Assembly (NCBI GenBank): GCA_046347195.1
Contig: JAXMGQ010000022.1
Span: 12,711-76,710 of the forward strand
DNA length: 64,000 nucleotides
From: TMP-86 sp046347195
Lineage (GTDB): Bacteria; Pseudomonadota; Gammaproteobacteria; Steroidobacterales; Steroidobacteraceae
Reading direction: 5' to 3'
Part shown: piece by piece, positions 1 through 8,488 of the stretch
How the letters are laid out: every line of letters starts with the position of its first letter
How positions within the stretch are numbered: the stretch's first letter is position 1
Notes under the pieces: generated by a model
The model's database searches: none
What the model saw: the letters and a program-made list of their open reading frames with translations, nothing else
What the model was told of the DNA's origin: nothing
Program-made: the position numbers and the translations under genes

Positions 1-416
1 CGGTGAAGACCGACGGCATGCGCTGGGTACGCCAGGGCACTCCGGCCGAGAATCCCGCGGCGGCGCTTGCAGCCTTCCGCGCGAGCCGGTTGCCGCCCGG
101 GTTCCGGCTCACGGTCTCGGGCGCCCAGACCCTGGGGGAGAACGGCTCGCCGGCGACACACCTGGTGTATTCCGACGGACTGGCCACGGTCTCGGTATTC
201 GTCGAGCCGGGGCCCACGGCGCCGGCCGCCAATGCGCCCGGCACGGGCACCGCGGCGGCGCCGATGCAGGGCCTGGCGAGGGTGGGGGCGGGCTATGCGT
301 TCTCCACCGTGGTGCAGGGGCACCAGGTCACGGCGGTGGGCGAGGTGCCCGCCCAGACGGTGGAGTTCATCGCTCATTCGGTCAAGCCGCTGGATGTGAG
401 CGGACCCCGGCATTGA
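1..416 (+). CDS. rseB: RseB/MucB C-terminal part (anti-sigma-E partner), truncated by window edge
   Basis: The reading frame is already open at the left edge, so the gene lacks its N-terminus here. The visible 137 residues match the RseB/MucB C-terminal domain: a PPGFRL segment, then HLVYSDGLATVSVFVEP, then a GHQVTAVGEVP stretch near the end. RseB is a periplasmic protein that binds the anti-sigma factor RseA and senses lipoprotein and lipopolysaccharide stress. Its position directly before a glutaredoxin-like gene, lepA and lepB is the usual gammaproteobacterial arrangement and supports the call. The stop overlaps the TTG start of the next gene by a few bases, so the two are probably co-translated. 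Confidence 0.85.
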   Translation, partial: VKTDGMRWVRQGTPAENPAAALAAFRASRLPPGFRLTVSGAQTLGENGSPATHLVYSDGLATVSVFVEPGPTAPAANAPGTGTAAAPMQGLARVGAGYAFSTVVQGHQVTAVGEVPAQTVEFIAHSVKPLDVSGPRH

Positions 417-730
417 CCGAGCAGGTATCGACGGAGCCTGCCTCGACCGAGCCCGGGCGACCGCGGCTCACCTTGCTGTCGCGGGAGGACTGCCCGTTGT
501 GCGAGCACATGCTGCTCGAGCTGCAGATCGCCGCGGCGGCGGCTCAATCCCCGTGGGACCTCGAGGTGCTGGACGTGGATGCACAACCACACCTGCGCAG
601 CCGCTATGGCCACAAGGTGCCGGTGCTGCTGCTGGAGGGCGAGATGGTCTGCCACGGCCGGCTTGATACGGGTGAACTGCGGCGCGAACTGGCCCTTAGG
701 GCCCGTCAGTCCCTCGCCGGGCGCCGGTAA
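413..730 (+). CDS. Glutaredoxin-like DUF836 family protein
   Basis: A 105-residue thioredoxin-fold protein with the motif SREDCPLCEHM (CxxC redox pair) near residue 25 and a VPVL segment carrying the expected cis-proline near residue 70. The family (glutaredoxin-like, DUF836, as in E. coli YbjN-independent YyaM-type proteins) is found between rseB and lepA in many gammaproteobacteria; its substrate is unknown. The start is TTG and overlaps the rseB stop, so translation is probably coupled. The first 16 residues are low-complexity Ser/Thr/Pro/Glu and may not be part of the fold. Confidence 0.75.
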   Translation: MTEQVSTEPASTEPGRPRLTLLSREDCPLCEHMLLELQIAAAAAQSPWDLEVLDVDAQPHLRSRYGHKVPVLLLEGEMVCHGRLDTGELRRELALRARQSLAGRR

Positions 731-777
731 GGAATATTAGCCGCGCTCGCGTTTTGCGGAACAGATTTCCCAACGGC

Positions 778-1335
778 TCAGCTTGCGAGCACCTGCTCCA
801 AGTGATCCGCCGCATCACGATCGAATCGACGCGCCAGGCGGCGCAGCAGATCCAAGTCCACCGCTCTGGTGGCGCTGTGATATGCGGAGCGGGCATCGAG
901 GAGATCCTGGGGGCCGCCGGCGAAGCATTTCATGGCGATGAAGTCCTCCAGCGCGACGATGCGCAGATCTTCGCCCAGGAAGGAAACCTCCATGGCCCGG
1001 GAGAATGCCTTCGGGTCAAGGCCCTTCAGACCGCCAAGCAGATCGACCTGATTTCCGTGGGCGTCGGCCAGGGCGAGCATGATCGGGATGGGGTCGCTCG
1101 CGTCGCCGCGGCGTAGTGTGGCGATGAATCCGGCGGCGGTGAACAAGGTGCGTAGCCTGTTCAGGGTCGGGCGGGATACTTGAAGCAGCGCATCGACATC
1201 CAGCGAGGCGCGCACGACACCGTGTGCGGAAAGCGCAAAGGCACCGATGACGAGATAATCCACGTTCTCTCGTTTCAGGATCTCGATGACGTCGAGTAGC
1301 AGGAGCGCGGATTGCCCTGGCCGATTCGTTCTCAT
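778..1335 (-). CDS. Nucleotidyltransferase-fold protein, probable toxin of an XRE-linked pair
   Basis: A 185-residue protein with an N-terminal nucleotidyltransferase-like signature: YLVIGAFAL (residues 27-35), a conserved HGVVRAS and then LDVD (D46, D48). This resembles the GG-x-A...R-x-S/T-x-D-x-D pattern of AbiEii/MNT-type nucleotidyltransferases, although the usual GG is GA here. The rest includes an ALEDFIAMK segment typical of these families. It is the second gene of a two-gene unit and its start overlaps the XRE gene's stop by 4 bases. Known AbiEii-like toxins modify tRNA or proteins with nucleotides, but activity here is inferred only. It lies between two housekeeping blocks and so looks like an acquired module. 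An antitoxin-like or plain nucleotidyltransferase role is also possible. Confidence 0.6.
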   Translation of the reverse strand: MRTNRPGQSALLLLDVIEILKRENVDYLVIGAFALSAHGVVRASLDVDALLQVSRPTLNRLRTLFTAAGFIATLRRGDASDPIPIMLALADAHGNQVDLLGGLKGLDPKAFSRAMEVSFLGEDLRIVALEDFIAMKCFAGGPQDLLDARSAYHSATRAVDLDLLRRLARRFDRDAADHLEQVLAS

Positions 1336-1802
1336 GTGGAATGGCCCGCGTGCCTCACGCGCCGGTTCGCGTGACGCATCTCGCCCAGCAATTGATTGTG
1401 CTCCAGGAAGGCCTCGAGCCGTTCGGATGGGGTCAGGCCCCGCTCAGTTCGCGCCACTGATGCACGTGCGGCCTCAGCCAAGGCGGACCGGGCTGCGCGT
1501 GGGTGTTTTTCCTGAGCGGCAACGAATGCTCCCGCCTCCGCAGCGACGCGACCCGTCTGCAGGGTGACTGGAAGGCCTGCCCGGACGGTCACACGAATCA
1601 GCAGTTCGATGGACAGATCCGACACGCGGCCATTGATGATCTTGCTCACTGTGGGCTGAGGAATACCCAACCGCCGGGCAACGTGCGCCTGCGTAGTGTC
1701 GAGACGTTGCGCAAATCGCGCGATCTGCAGCGCCAGATCGCTGCGCAATGACTGTATCGTCCTGTCTTCCGAGGATGGCACCGGAAACTCCTTCTGTCGC
1801 AT
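1332..1802 (-). CDS. XRE-family HTH regulator, probable antitoxin
   Basis: A 156-residue protein with a lambda-repressor-like helix-turn-helix at about residues 36-60 (TQAHVARRLGIPQPTVSKIING), followed by a basic, helical C-terminus. It is first in a two-gene unit with the nucleotidyltransferase-like gene and should repress its own promoter, as antitoxins of this type do. The start is uncertain. The ATG at 1802 has no ribosome binding site and lies inside a palindrome. A GTG at 1781 (codon 8) has a good AAGGAG six bases upstream. See the promoter entry for the case that the ATG is leaderless. Confidence 0.7.
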   Translation of the reverse strand: MRQKEFPVPSSEDRTIQSLRSDLALQIARFAQRLDTTQAHVARRLGIPQPTVSKIINGRVSDLSIELLIRVTVRAGLPVTLQTGRVAAEAGAFVAAQEKHPRAARSALAEAARASVARTERGLTPSERLEAFLEHNQLLGEMRHANRRVRHAGHST

Positions 1803-1821
1803 TATAGTAATTATACTATAA
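1802..1821 (-). promoter_or_regulatory. Palindromic promoter/operator of the XRE gene
   Basis: A perfect inverted repeat with 8-base arms (TTATAGTA and TACTATAA) around ATTA. It is the most AT-rich spot nearby. Read on the minus strand it contains TATAAT at 1815-1810, and a second TATAAT at 1806-1801 overlapping the ATG. I see no convincing -35 box. A palindrome sitting on the -10 of an XRE gene is the usual layout for autorepression, which is inference here. Confidence 0.6.
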
Positions 1822-2151
1822 GTACGGCTATGGAGGAATCATCGCCACGGGAGCGCCAAGCACGATGTATCAGCGCATCTATGGACTGAGGGCGGTATGG
1901 TTTGATCGGGGAACCGAAGACGGCCCGAAGCGGTCTTTTCGGAACCCTGAAGGCCATGGGACGGGCTATGGGGGTGAGGGGCCCTCCAGGATCAGGGCCG
2001 GCCCAGAGCGGCGCCGTGCGGTATCATTGAAAATTCAGTGCCTAAGTGTGCTCCACCGCCTGGCAACGAATGCCAAGGGCGGCAGGGGTGCGTGCACGCT
2101 TGTACATAGTTGCCGACAGGCTGAAGGAAATTGACCGAAAACTTAAATAAA
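1822..2151. other. 330-base gap between the XRE module and lepA, no gene seen
   Basis: No reading frame here has recognisable protein features or a believable ribosome binding site. It should hold the lepA-lepB promoter. A GAAGGA at about 2123-2128 lies only two bases before a TTG (2131) that is in frame with lepA, so that start is possible but poorly spaced. An imperfect hairpin around 1914-1943 is visible. I recognise no riboswitch or RNA. Confidence 0.5.
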
Positions 2152-3954
2152 ATGAAGCTGATACGTAACTTCAGCATCATCGCCCATGTCGATCACGGCA
2201 AGTCGACCCTCTCCGACCGCCTGATCCAGATCTGCGGCGGCCTCGATGAGCGCGAGATGCAGGCCCAGGTGCTGGACTCCATGGACCTGGAGCGGGAGCG
2301 GGGCATCACCATCAAGGCGCAGAGCGTCACCCTCGAGTACAAGGCCGCCGACGGCCATGCCTACCAGCTCAATTTCATCGACACGCCCGGCCACGTGGAC
2401 TTCTCCTACGAGGTGTCCCGCTCGCTCGCGGCCTGCGAAGGCGCCTTGCTGGTGGTGGATGCGGCGCAGGGCGTCGAGGCGCAGAGCGTGGCCAACTGCT
2501 ACACCGCCATCGAGCAGGGCCTGGAGGTGCTCCCCGTCATCAACAAGATCGACCTGCCCTCGGCGGATCCCGCCAAGGTGATCCACGAGATCGAGGAGAT
2601 CATCGGCATCCCCGCCCAGGACGCCGCCCGCGTCAGCGCCAAGACCGGCGAGGGCGTTCCCGAGCTGTTCGAGCAGCTCATCCGCCGCATTCCGCCGCCG
2701 AAGGGGGACCCCGATGCGCCGCTCCAGGCGCTGATCATCGATTCCTGGTTCGACAACTACGTGGGCGTGGTCTCGCTGGTGCGCGTGATGAACGGATCGC
2801 TCCAGTCCGGCGCCAAGGTGCGGGTGATGTCCACCGGCCGCAGCCACGTGGTCGACAAGCTGGGCCGCTTCACCCCGAAGTCGGTGGCGCGCGAGCAGCT
2901 CGCGACCGGTGAGGTCGGGTTCGTGATCGCCGGCATCAAGGAGATCGACGGCGCGCCGGTGGGTGACACCATCACCCTGGAGGCCAACCCGGCCGCGGCG
3001 CCGCTGGCGGGATTCAAGCAGATCCAGCCCCGCGTGTTCGCCGGGGTGTTCCCGGTCAGCACCGATGACTACGAGGCCTTCCGGGAGGCCTTGAAGAAGC
3101 TCAAGCTCAACGATTCGGCGCTGCACTTCGAACCCGAGGTGTCCTCGGCCCTGGGCTTCGGGTTCCGCTGCGGCTTTCTCGGCCTTCTGCACATGGACAT
3201 CGTGCAGGAGCGGCTGGAGCGCGAGTACGACCTCGACCTGATCACCAGCGCTCCCACCGTCGTCTACGAGGTGCAGCTCACCGACGGCAGCGTCGAGAGC
3301 GTGGACAACCCCGCCAAGCTCCCGCCCACCGACCGCATCGCGGAGCTGCGCGAACCCATCATCATCGCCAACATCCTGGTGCCGCCGGACTACGTGGGCC
3401 CGGTGCTCGCCCTGTGCAGCGAGAAGCGGGGTGTGCAGAAGAAGATGCACTACGTGGGCAGCCAGGTGTCGCTCCAGTACGAGCTGCCGCTGGCCGAAGT
3501 GGTGCTCGACTTCTTCGACCGGCTGAAGTCCGTGAGCCGCGGCTATGCCTCCTTCGACTATGAGTTCGAGCGTTTCCAGCCGGCGCCGCTGGTGAAGCTC
3601 GACGTGCTGATCAACGGCGATCGCGTCGATGCGCTGTCGCTGATCGTGCACCGGGACAATGCCTACACCCGCGGGCGCGAGCTGGTCGACAAGATGCAGG
3701 AGCTGATCCCGCGGCAGATGTTCGAGGTGGCGGTGCAGGCCGCGATCGGCAGCCATATCATCGCGCGCGCCAGCGTCAAGGCGCTGCGCAAGAACGTGCT
3801 GGCCAAGTGCTACGGCGGCGATGTCTCGCGAAAGCGCAAGCTCCTGGAGAAGCAGAAGGCGGGCAAGAAGCGCATGAAGCAGGTGGGCCAGGTGGAGATC
3901 CCGCAGGAAGCCTTCCTCGCCGTGCTGCGCGTGGGCAAGAAGTCCGGTTCGTAA
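2152..3954 (+). CDS. lepA: Elongation factor 4 (LepA GTPase)
   Basis: A 600-residue translational GTPase that closely follows E. coli LepA along its length. The P-loop region reads HVDHGKSTL, then DTPGHVD and NKIDL. The C-terminal LepA-specific domain ends with CYGGDVSRKRKLLEKQK and the basic GKKRMKQVG segment. LepA binds ribosomes at the membrane or cytosol and helps resolve stalled or mis-translocated complexes. I chose ATG 2152 because it gives the usual MKLIRNFSIIAHVDHG start. A TTG at 2131 would add seven residues. lepB follows 28 bases later in the same direction, the standard lepA-lepB operon. Confidence 0.97.
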   Translation: MKLIRNFSIIAHVDHGKSTLSDRLIQICGGLDEREMQAQVLDSMDLERERGITIKAQSVTLEYKAADGHAYQLNFIDTPGHVDFSYEVSRSLAACEGALLVVDAAQGVEAQSVANCYTAIEQGLEVLPVINKIDLPSADPAKVIHEIEEIIGIPAQDAARVSAKTGEGVPELFEQLIRRIPPPKGDPDAPLQALIIDSWFDNYVGVVSLVRVMNGSLQSGAKVRVMSTGRSHVVDKLGRFTPKSVAREQLATGEVGFVIAGIKEIDGAPVGDTITLEANPAAAPLAGFKQIQPRVFAGVFPVSTDDYEAFREALKKLKLNDSALHFEPEVSSALGFGFRCGFLGLLHMDIVQERLEREYDLDLITSAPTVVYEVQLTDGSVESVDNPAKLPPTDRIAELREPIIIANILVPPDYVGPVLALCSEKRGVQKKMHYVGSQVSLQYELPLAEVVLDFFDRLKSVSRGYASFDYEFERFQPAPLVKLDVLINGDRVDALSLIVHRDNAYTRGRELVDKMQELIPRQMFEVAVQAAIGSHIIARASVKALRKNVLAKCYGGDVSRKRKLLEKQKAGKKRMKQVGQVEIPQEAFLAVLRVGKKSGS

Positions 3955-3982
3955 CGTATACTTTTCACCCCGATCACGGAGC

Positions 3983-5008
3983 ATGCACAACTTGGGCAAT
4001 CCAGACGACCTGTTCCTGGTCTTCCTTTGGGCGGCCATCGCCTGCCTCGCGGTGATCCTCATCGATGGCTGGTTCATCCGCCCGCAGCGCGATCCCGGCG
4101 CACGCTCGGAGACCGAGCCGCTGTATGCCCGCGCCGCGGGGTACGCGCTGGTCGCGCTCGCCGCCGGCATGCTGTGGCGCCTGTTCCGCTACGAGGCGGT
4201 GGACTTCAGCGTGATGCTGGTGTCGATCGGTGCGCTCGCGGGCGGGGTCTGGTTGCTCGACCGGCTGGTGTTCTCGCGTGCCAGGATCGCGCGGGCGGCG
4301 GCGGCGGGAACCCCGTCCGAGCGGATCCGCGAGCCCATCGCGGTCGAATACGCCCGCTCGTTCTTCCCGGTCATCCTGCTGGTGCTGCTGATCCGCTCGT
4401 TCGTGTTCGAGCCCTTCCGCATCCCTTCCGACTCGATGATGCCGACGCTGTTCGACGGCGACTTCATCTTCGTCAGCAAGTACTCCTATGGCCTGCGGCT
4501 CCCCGTGGTCAACACCCTGCTGGTGCCCACCGGCCAGCCCCAGCGCGGCGATGTCATCGTCTTCCGCCTGCCACCCAACCCGCGGGTGAACTACATCAAG
4601 CGTCTGGTCGGGCTGCCCGGTGATGTGATCCGGGTGGATGAGGCCAACCAGGTCTACGTCAACGGCAAGCCGATGACGCAGCGGCCGGACGGCAAGTACC
4701 ACGGCCCCAAGCAGGATCAGTGGGAGTACATCGGCGCCGACACGGCCATCGAGCAGCTCGATGCGAAGTCGCACCACGTCATGTTCGCGAACAAGCCGAT
4801 CCAGACCGGGGAGTGGAAGGTGCCGCCTGGGCACTACTTCTTCCTGGGCGATAACCGCAACAACAGCGAGGACAGCCGCTTCGACGGACCGGCGGCGCCA
4901 GGCTTCGTGCCGGCGGGAAACCTGGTCGGCAAGGCGGTCCGGATCTGGCTCAATCTGGATACCCGTGACGGACCTCTCTGGCGCCGGATCGGGAATGCGA
5001 TTCAATAA
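3983..5008 (+). CDS. lepB: Signal peptidase I
   Basis: A 341-residue inner-membrane serine protease that cuts signal peptides from exported proteins. The N-terminus has hydrophobic membrane segments around residues 8-26 and 50-90. The catalytic serine motif is IPSDSMMPTL and the general-base lysine is in YIKRLVGLPGD. The GDNRNNSEDSR box is present near the C-terminus. The length is typical for the proteobacterial form with two membrane segments. An ATG preceded by GGAG is the start. Downstream is the DUF4845 gene, then rnc. Confidence 0.96.
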   Translation: MHNLGNPDDLFLVFLWAAIACLAVILIDGWFIRPQRDPGARSETEPLYARAAGYALVALAAGMLWRLFRYEAVDFSVMLVSIGALAGGVWLLDRLVFSRARIARAAAAGTPSERIREPIAVEYARSFFPVILLVLLIRSFVFEPFRIPSDSMMPTLFDGDFIFVSKYSYGLRLPVVNTLLVPTGQPQRGDVIVFRLPPNPRVNYIKRLVGLPGDVIRVDEANQVYVNGKPMTQRPDGKYHGPKQDQWEYIGADTAIEQLDAKSHHVMFANKPIQTGEWKVPPGHYFFLGDNRNNSEDSRFDGPAAPGFVPAGNLVGKAVRIWLNLDTRDGPLWRRIGNAIQ

Positions 5009-5036
5009 CGACCATCGTTCCAGGGAGATACAGCAC

Positions 5037-5399
5037 ATGAGACATCGACAACGCGGCATCACGTTCATCGGCCTGCTGATGATCCTGGCGCTGGTGGGCG
5101 TCATCGGCTACGCGGGCATCCGGCTCGTGCCGGTGTACCTCAACTACATGAAGATCGTGCGCACCTTGCAGTCGGTGGCCACCGAGTTCAAGGGCGAGAA
5201 CCCGGACCCGGCCCGCATCCGCGTCTCCCTCGACCGGCACTGGACCATCGAGGATGTCGCCGAGGTGCAGGTCAAGGACATCGAGGTGAAGAAGGAAGGC
5301 GATGGCATCGTCATGCACGTGGGCTACGATCACACCGTCCCCTACATCGCGAATGTCTCCCTGACCGCCTCCTTCGACAAGACCGTGAAGGTCGAGTGA
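5037..5399 (+). CDS. DUF4845 small membrane protein
   Basis: A 120-residue protein beginning MRHRQRGITFIGLLMILALVGV, a short basic stretch followed by one membrane helix (about residues 8-29) that resembles a type IV pilin-like N-terminus. The rest is soluble and probably periplasmic. The DUF4845 family occupies exactly this slot between lepB and rnc in many gammaproteobacteria, and its function is not known. The start was chosen at 5037 behind a GGGAG site. Its stop overlaps the GTG of rnc. Confidence 0.8.
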   Translation: MRHRQRGITFIGLLMILALVGVIGYAGIRLVPVYLNYMKIVRTLQSVATEFKGENPDPARIRVSLDRHWTIEDVAEVQVKDIEVKKEGDGIVMHVGYDHTVPYIANVSLTASFDKTVKVE

Positions 5400-6106
5400 C
5401 GGAAGGCGGGGAGGCCGAGGCCCTGCGACCCTGGGCCCGGCAGGTGCTGGGCCACGAATTCGCGGACCCCGCCCTGTGCGTGACGGCGCTGACGCATCGC
5501 AGCGCCGCCGCCTCGCACAATGAGCGACTGGAGTTCCTGGGCGATGCGGTGCTCAATTGCACCGTCGCCCAGCTTCTCTATGAAGCCCATCCCAAAGCCG
5601 ATGAAGGCGCCCTGTCCAGGCTCCGGGCGAGCCTGGTGAGCGGGGAGACCCTGGCGCGGGTCGCCGCGGAGCTGCAGGTGGGGGAACACCTGCGGCTCGG
5701 GTCGGGCGAGCTGAAATCGGGCGGTTTCCGCCGCGCCTCCATCCTGGCCGATGCACTCGAGGCGCTGATCGGTGCGGTGATGGTGGATGCAGGGTTTGAA
5801 GCCGCCGCCGGCACGGTACGCCGCCTGCTGGGCCCGCGGCTGGCGGAGCTGCCGCCGGCGGACTCGCTGAAGGATGCGAAGACGCGGCTGCAGGAACTGT
5901 TGCAGGCGCATGCGCTGCCGCTGCCTGCGTATAATCTGGTTTCCGTGCAAGGCGAGGCTCATTCTCAGGTGTTCCTGGTCGAATGCGACGTGGTCGCGCT
6001 TCAACTCACCACCCGCGGGGAAGGGTCGAGCCGCCGGCGCGCGGAGCAGTTCGCCGCCGACCGCATGCTGGCGCTCCTGCCGGCCACCTTCCGCAACCGG
6101 GCATGA
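5396..6106 (+). CDS. rnc: Ribonuclease III
   Basis: A 236-residue double-stranded RNA endonuclease that processes rRNA precursors and structured mRNAs. The signature NERLEFLGDAVL, containing the conserved catalytic carboxylates, is at about residues 42-53, and the second metal-binding cluster is LADALEALIGAV. The C-terminal half is the double-stranded RNA binding domain, ending in RRRAEQFAADRML. The GTG start overlaps the previous stop (GTGA). era follows with an ATGA overlap, the normal rnc-era coupling. Confidence 0.97.
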   Translation: MTEGGEAEALRPWARQVLGHEFADPALCVTALTHRSAAASHNERLEFLGDAVLNCTVAQLLYEAHPKADEGALSRLRASLVSGETLARVAAELQVGEHLRLGSGELKSGGFRRASILADALEALIGAVMVDAGFEAAAGTVRRLLGPRLAELPPADSLKDAKTRLQELLQAHALPLPAYNLVSVQGEAHSQVFLVECDVVALQLTTRGEGSSRRRAEQFAADRMLALLPATFRNRA

Positions 6107-7002
6107 GCGGCGCGCCGTTCCGCTCCGGACTCGTGGCCATCGTCGGCCGGCCCAACGTGGGCAAGTCCACCCTCGTCAATGCGCTGGTGGGCCGCAAGAT
6201 CAGCATCGTCGCGCCCAAGCCCCAGACCACCCGCCACCGGATCCTCGGGGTGGTCAACCGCCCGGATGCGCAGCTCGTGCTGGTGGACACGCCCGGGCTG
6301 CACGAGTCGACCCGCCGGGTCATGAACCAGTACATGAACCGGGTGGCCATCTCCTCCTCGCAGGATGCGGACGTGATCCTGTTCGTGATCGAGGCACAGC
6401 GCTTCACCGACGAGGACCAGTGGGTGTGGGAGCGGGTGCGGGGCCTGAAGCAGCCGCTGTTCCTCATCATCAACAAGGTCGATCGGGTGAAGCCGCGCAG
6501 CGCGCTGCTGCCCTTCATCGAGGAGATGGCGGCCAAGGTGCCGGCATCGGGCATCATCCCGGTCTCGGCGCTCGAGGCGGACAACCTGGAGCGGCTCGTC
6601 GAGCAGATCGGCCGCCGGCTGCCGCCGGCACCGCCCATGTTCCCTCCCGATGCGCTCACCGACCGTGACGAACCCTTCCACGCCGCCGAGGTGGTGCGCG
6701 AGAAGCTGACCTTGAAGCTGCGCGAGGAACTGCCCTACGGCATCAACGTGCAGATCGAGCGCTTCGCGGAAGAAGAGGGTCGTATCCAGATCGATGCCAT
6801 CATCTGGGTGGAACGCCAGGGGCAGAAGGCCATCGTCATCGGCCAGGGCGGCCAGCGGCTCAAGGAGATCGGCCGGCTCGCGCGCATCGAGCTCGCCGAC
6901 CTGTGGCAGCGGCCCGTGCACCTGGGCCTGTGGGTCAAGGTGAAGGAAAACTGGGCCGACAGCGAGACGGCGCTGCGCCAGTTCGGGTACCAGTCGCTGT
7001 GA
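6103..7002 (+). CDS. era: Era GTPase (16S rRNA maturation)
   Basis: A 299-residue GTPase with a GRPNVGKSTL P-loop, a switch with PQTTRHRI, a DTPGL G3 motif and NKVD as G4. The C-terminal KH domain has the GQGGQRLKEIG GXXG-type loop that binds the 3' end of 16S rRNA. Era acts in small-subunit assembly. The start at 6103 overlaps the rnc stop. recO begins at the era stop, so rnc-era-recO form one transcript. Confidence 0.97.
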   Translation: MSGAPFRSGLVAIVGRPNVGKSTLVNALVGRKISIVAPKPQTTRHRILGVVNRPDAQLVLVDTPGLHESTRRVMNQYMNRVAISSSQDADVILFVIEAQRFTDEDQWVWERVRGLKQPLFLIINKVDRVKPRSALLPFIEEMAAKVPASGIIPVSALEADNLERLVEQIGRRLPPAPPMFPPDALTDRDEPFHAAEVVREKLTLKLREELPYGINVQIERFAEEEGRIQIDAIIWVERQGQKAIVIGQGGQRLKEIGRLARIELADLWQRPVHLGLWVKVKENWADSETALRQFGYQSL

Positions 7003-7712
7003 AGGGCGCGCAGCGGGTCTGGCTGACGCCCGCTTTCGTGCTGCACCAGCATGCCTGGCGCGACAGCAGCCGGATCGTCGAGATCTTCTCGCGCGAACAT
7101 GGCCGGCTGTCGCTGTTCGCGCGTGGTGCGCGCTCGCCAAAGTCCGCCTTGCGCGCGACACTGCGGCCCTTCCAGTCGCTGCTCATGTCCTGGAGCTCGC
7201 GTTCCGAGGCGGGCCAGCTCACCGCGGCGGAAGTGGCCGGGGAATTCACCCAGTTGCCATCCCCGCACCTGATGAGCGGCTTCTACCTCAACGAGCTGCT
7301 GCTGAAGCTCACCGAGCGGTTCGATCCGCATCCGGCCGTGTTCGACGGCTACGTCGAGGCGCTCGAGGCGCTGCGCACGGGCCGGGAGGAGCCGGCCTTG
7401 CGGCGTTTCGAGAAGCGGCTGCTGGAGGAGCTCGGATACGGTGCGGACTTCACGCTGACCGGTGCCGGCGAGCCGGTGCAGGCGCAGGCGCACTACCAGG
7501 TGCGCCCGCAGCGGCCGATCACGCGTTGCGAGGCCGGGGCTGCCGATGCCATCAGCGGCCGCTCGCTCATTGAACTGGCGCAGGAATCCTTCGACAATGG
7601 CGCGACCCTTCGCGATGCGAAGAAGATCCTGCGGGCGGCCATCGAGGCCTGCCTCGACGGACGGACGCTGGGTTCGCGGGACATCATGAGGTCATTGCAT
7701 GCCAGGACGTGA
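6999..7712 (+). CDS. recO: DNA repair protein RecO
   Basis: A 237-residue protein with an N-terminal OB-fold (AFVLHQHAWRDSSRIVEIFSREHG, with a typical EHGRL) and a helical C-terminal domain with YLNELLLKLT. RecO loads RecA on single-stranded DNA with RecF/RecR. The start is a GTG at 6999 overlapping the era stop. The longer in-frame extension upstream is antisense-like sequence inside era and was discarded. The C-terminus lacks the zinc cysteines of some RecO proteins, as in other gammaproteobacteria. Confidence 0.9.
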   Translation: MKGAQRVWLTPAFVLHQHAWRDSSRIVEIFSREHGRLSLFARGARSPKSALRATLRPFQSLLMSWSSRSEAGQLTAAEVAGEFTQLPSPHLMSGFYLNELLLKLTERFDPHPAVFDGYVEALEALRTGREEPALRRFEKRLLEELGYGADFTLTGAGEPVQAQAHYQVRPQRPITRCEAGAADAISGRSLIELAQESFDNGATLRDAKKILRAAIEACLDGRTLGSRDIMRSLHART

Positions 7713-7715
7713 GAC

Positions 7716-8459
7716 ATGAGCAGTGGAATGCCCGGGGACATCGCGCTGGGCGTGAACATCGACCACGTGGCGACGCTCCGGCAGGCGCGGCGGGGCCGCT
7801 ACCCCGACCCGCTGCAGGCCGCGCTCATCGCCGAGCAGTCGGGCGCCGACAGCATCACCTTGCACCTGCGCGAGGACCGGCGCCACATCCAGGACCGCGA
7901 CGTGCGGCTGATGCGTGAGGCGCTGCAGACCCGCATGAACCTCGAGATGGCCGTGACCGAGGAGATGCTGGGTATCGCCACGCAGGTGAGGCCGGCGGAC
8001 TGCTGCCTCGTGCCCGAGAAGCGCGAGGAGGTCACGACCGAAGGCGGCCTGGATGTGGCGGGACAACTGGCCAAGGTCGCCGCCGCCTGTGCGAGGCTCG
8101 CGGCTGCCGGCATCCGCGCTTCGTTGTTCATCGATCCCGACCCGGTGCAGGTCGAGGCCAGCGTCAAGGCCGGCGCGCCGGTCATCGAGCTGCACACCGG
8201 TGCGTACGCCGAAAGTGAGGGCGCCGCCCGCGAGCACGAGCTGGCGCGCATCCGCGGTGCTGCGCGCCAGGCGCAGGCGATGGGCCTCATCGTCAATGCC
8301 GGCCACGGCCTCAACTATCACAACGTGGGGCCGGTGGCGGCGATGCGCGAGATCGTCGAGCTGAACATCGGCCATGCCATCATCGGCCGTGCCGTGTTCG
8401 ACGGCCTCGCCCAGGCGGTGCGCGAGATGAAGCAGCTCATGCAGGCGGCCCGCGCATGA
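7716..8459 (+). CDS. pdxJ: Pyridoxine 5'-phosphate synthase
   Basis: A 247-residue TIM-barrel enzyme that makes pyridoxine 5'-phosphate from deoxyxylulose phosphate and 1-amino-acetone 3-phosphate, the last ring-closing step of vitamin B6 synthesis. Visible signatures are NIDHVATLRQARRG at the N-terminus, the DRRHIQDRDV loop, NLEMAVTEEM with its catalytic Glu, and NAGHGLNYHNV near the C-terminus. It begins three bases after recO ends. acpS follows after 52 bases, the usual recO-pdxJ-acpS run. Confidence 0.97.
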   Translation: MSSGMPGDIALGVNIDHVATLRQARRGRYPDPLQAALIAEQSGADSITLHLREDRRHIQDRDVRLMREALQTRMNLEMAVTEEMLGIATQVRPADCCLVPEKREEVTTEGGLDVAGQLAKVAAACARLAAAGIRASLFIDPDPVQVEASVKAGAPVIELHTGAYAESEGAAREHELARIRGAARQAQAMGLIVNAGHGLNYHNVGPVAAMREIVELNIGHAIIGRAVFDGLAQAVREMKQLMQAARA

Positions 8460-8488
8460 GCCGGCGCGGGCCGGACTCGCGGGCCGTA

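Noticed and set aside
1865..2134. Possible 89-codon gene before lepA
   Set aside because: No ribosome site, no family, and it overlaps the probable lepA promoter region.
2143..4170. Long open frame antisense to lepA (675 codons)
   Set aside because: It mirrors lepA codon bias in GC-rich DNA, has no family features and no ribosome site.
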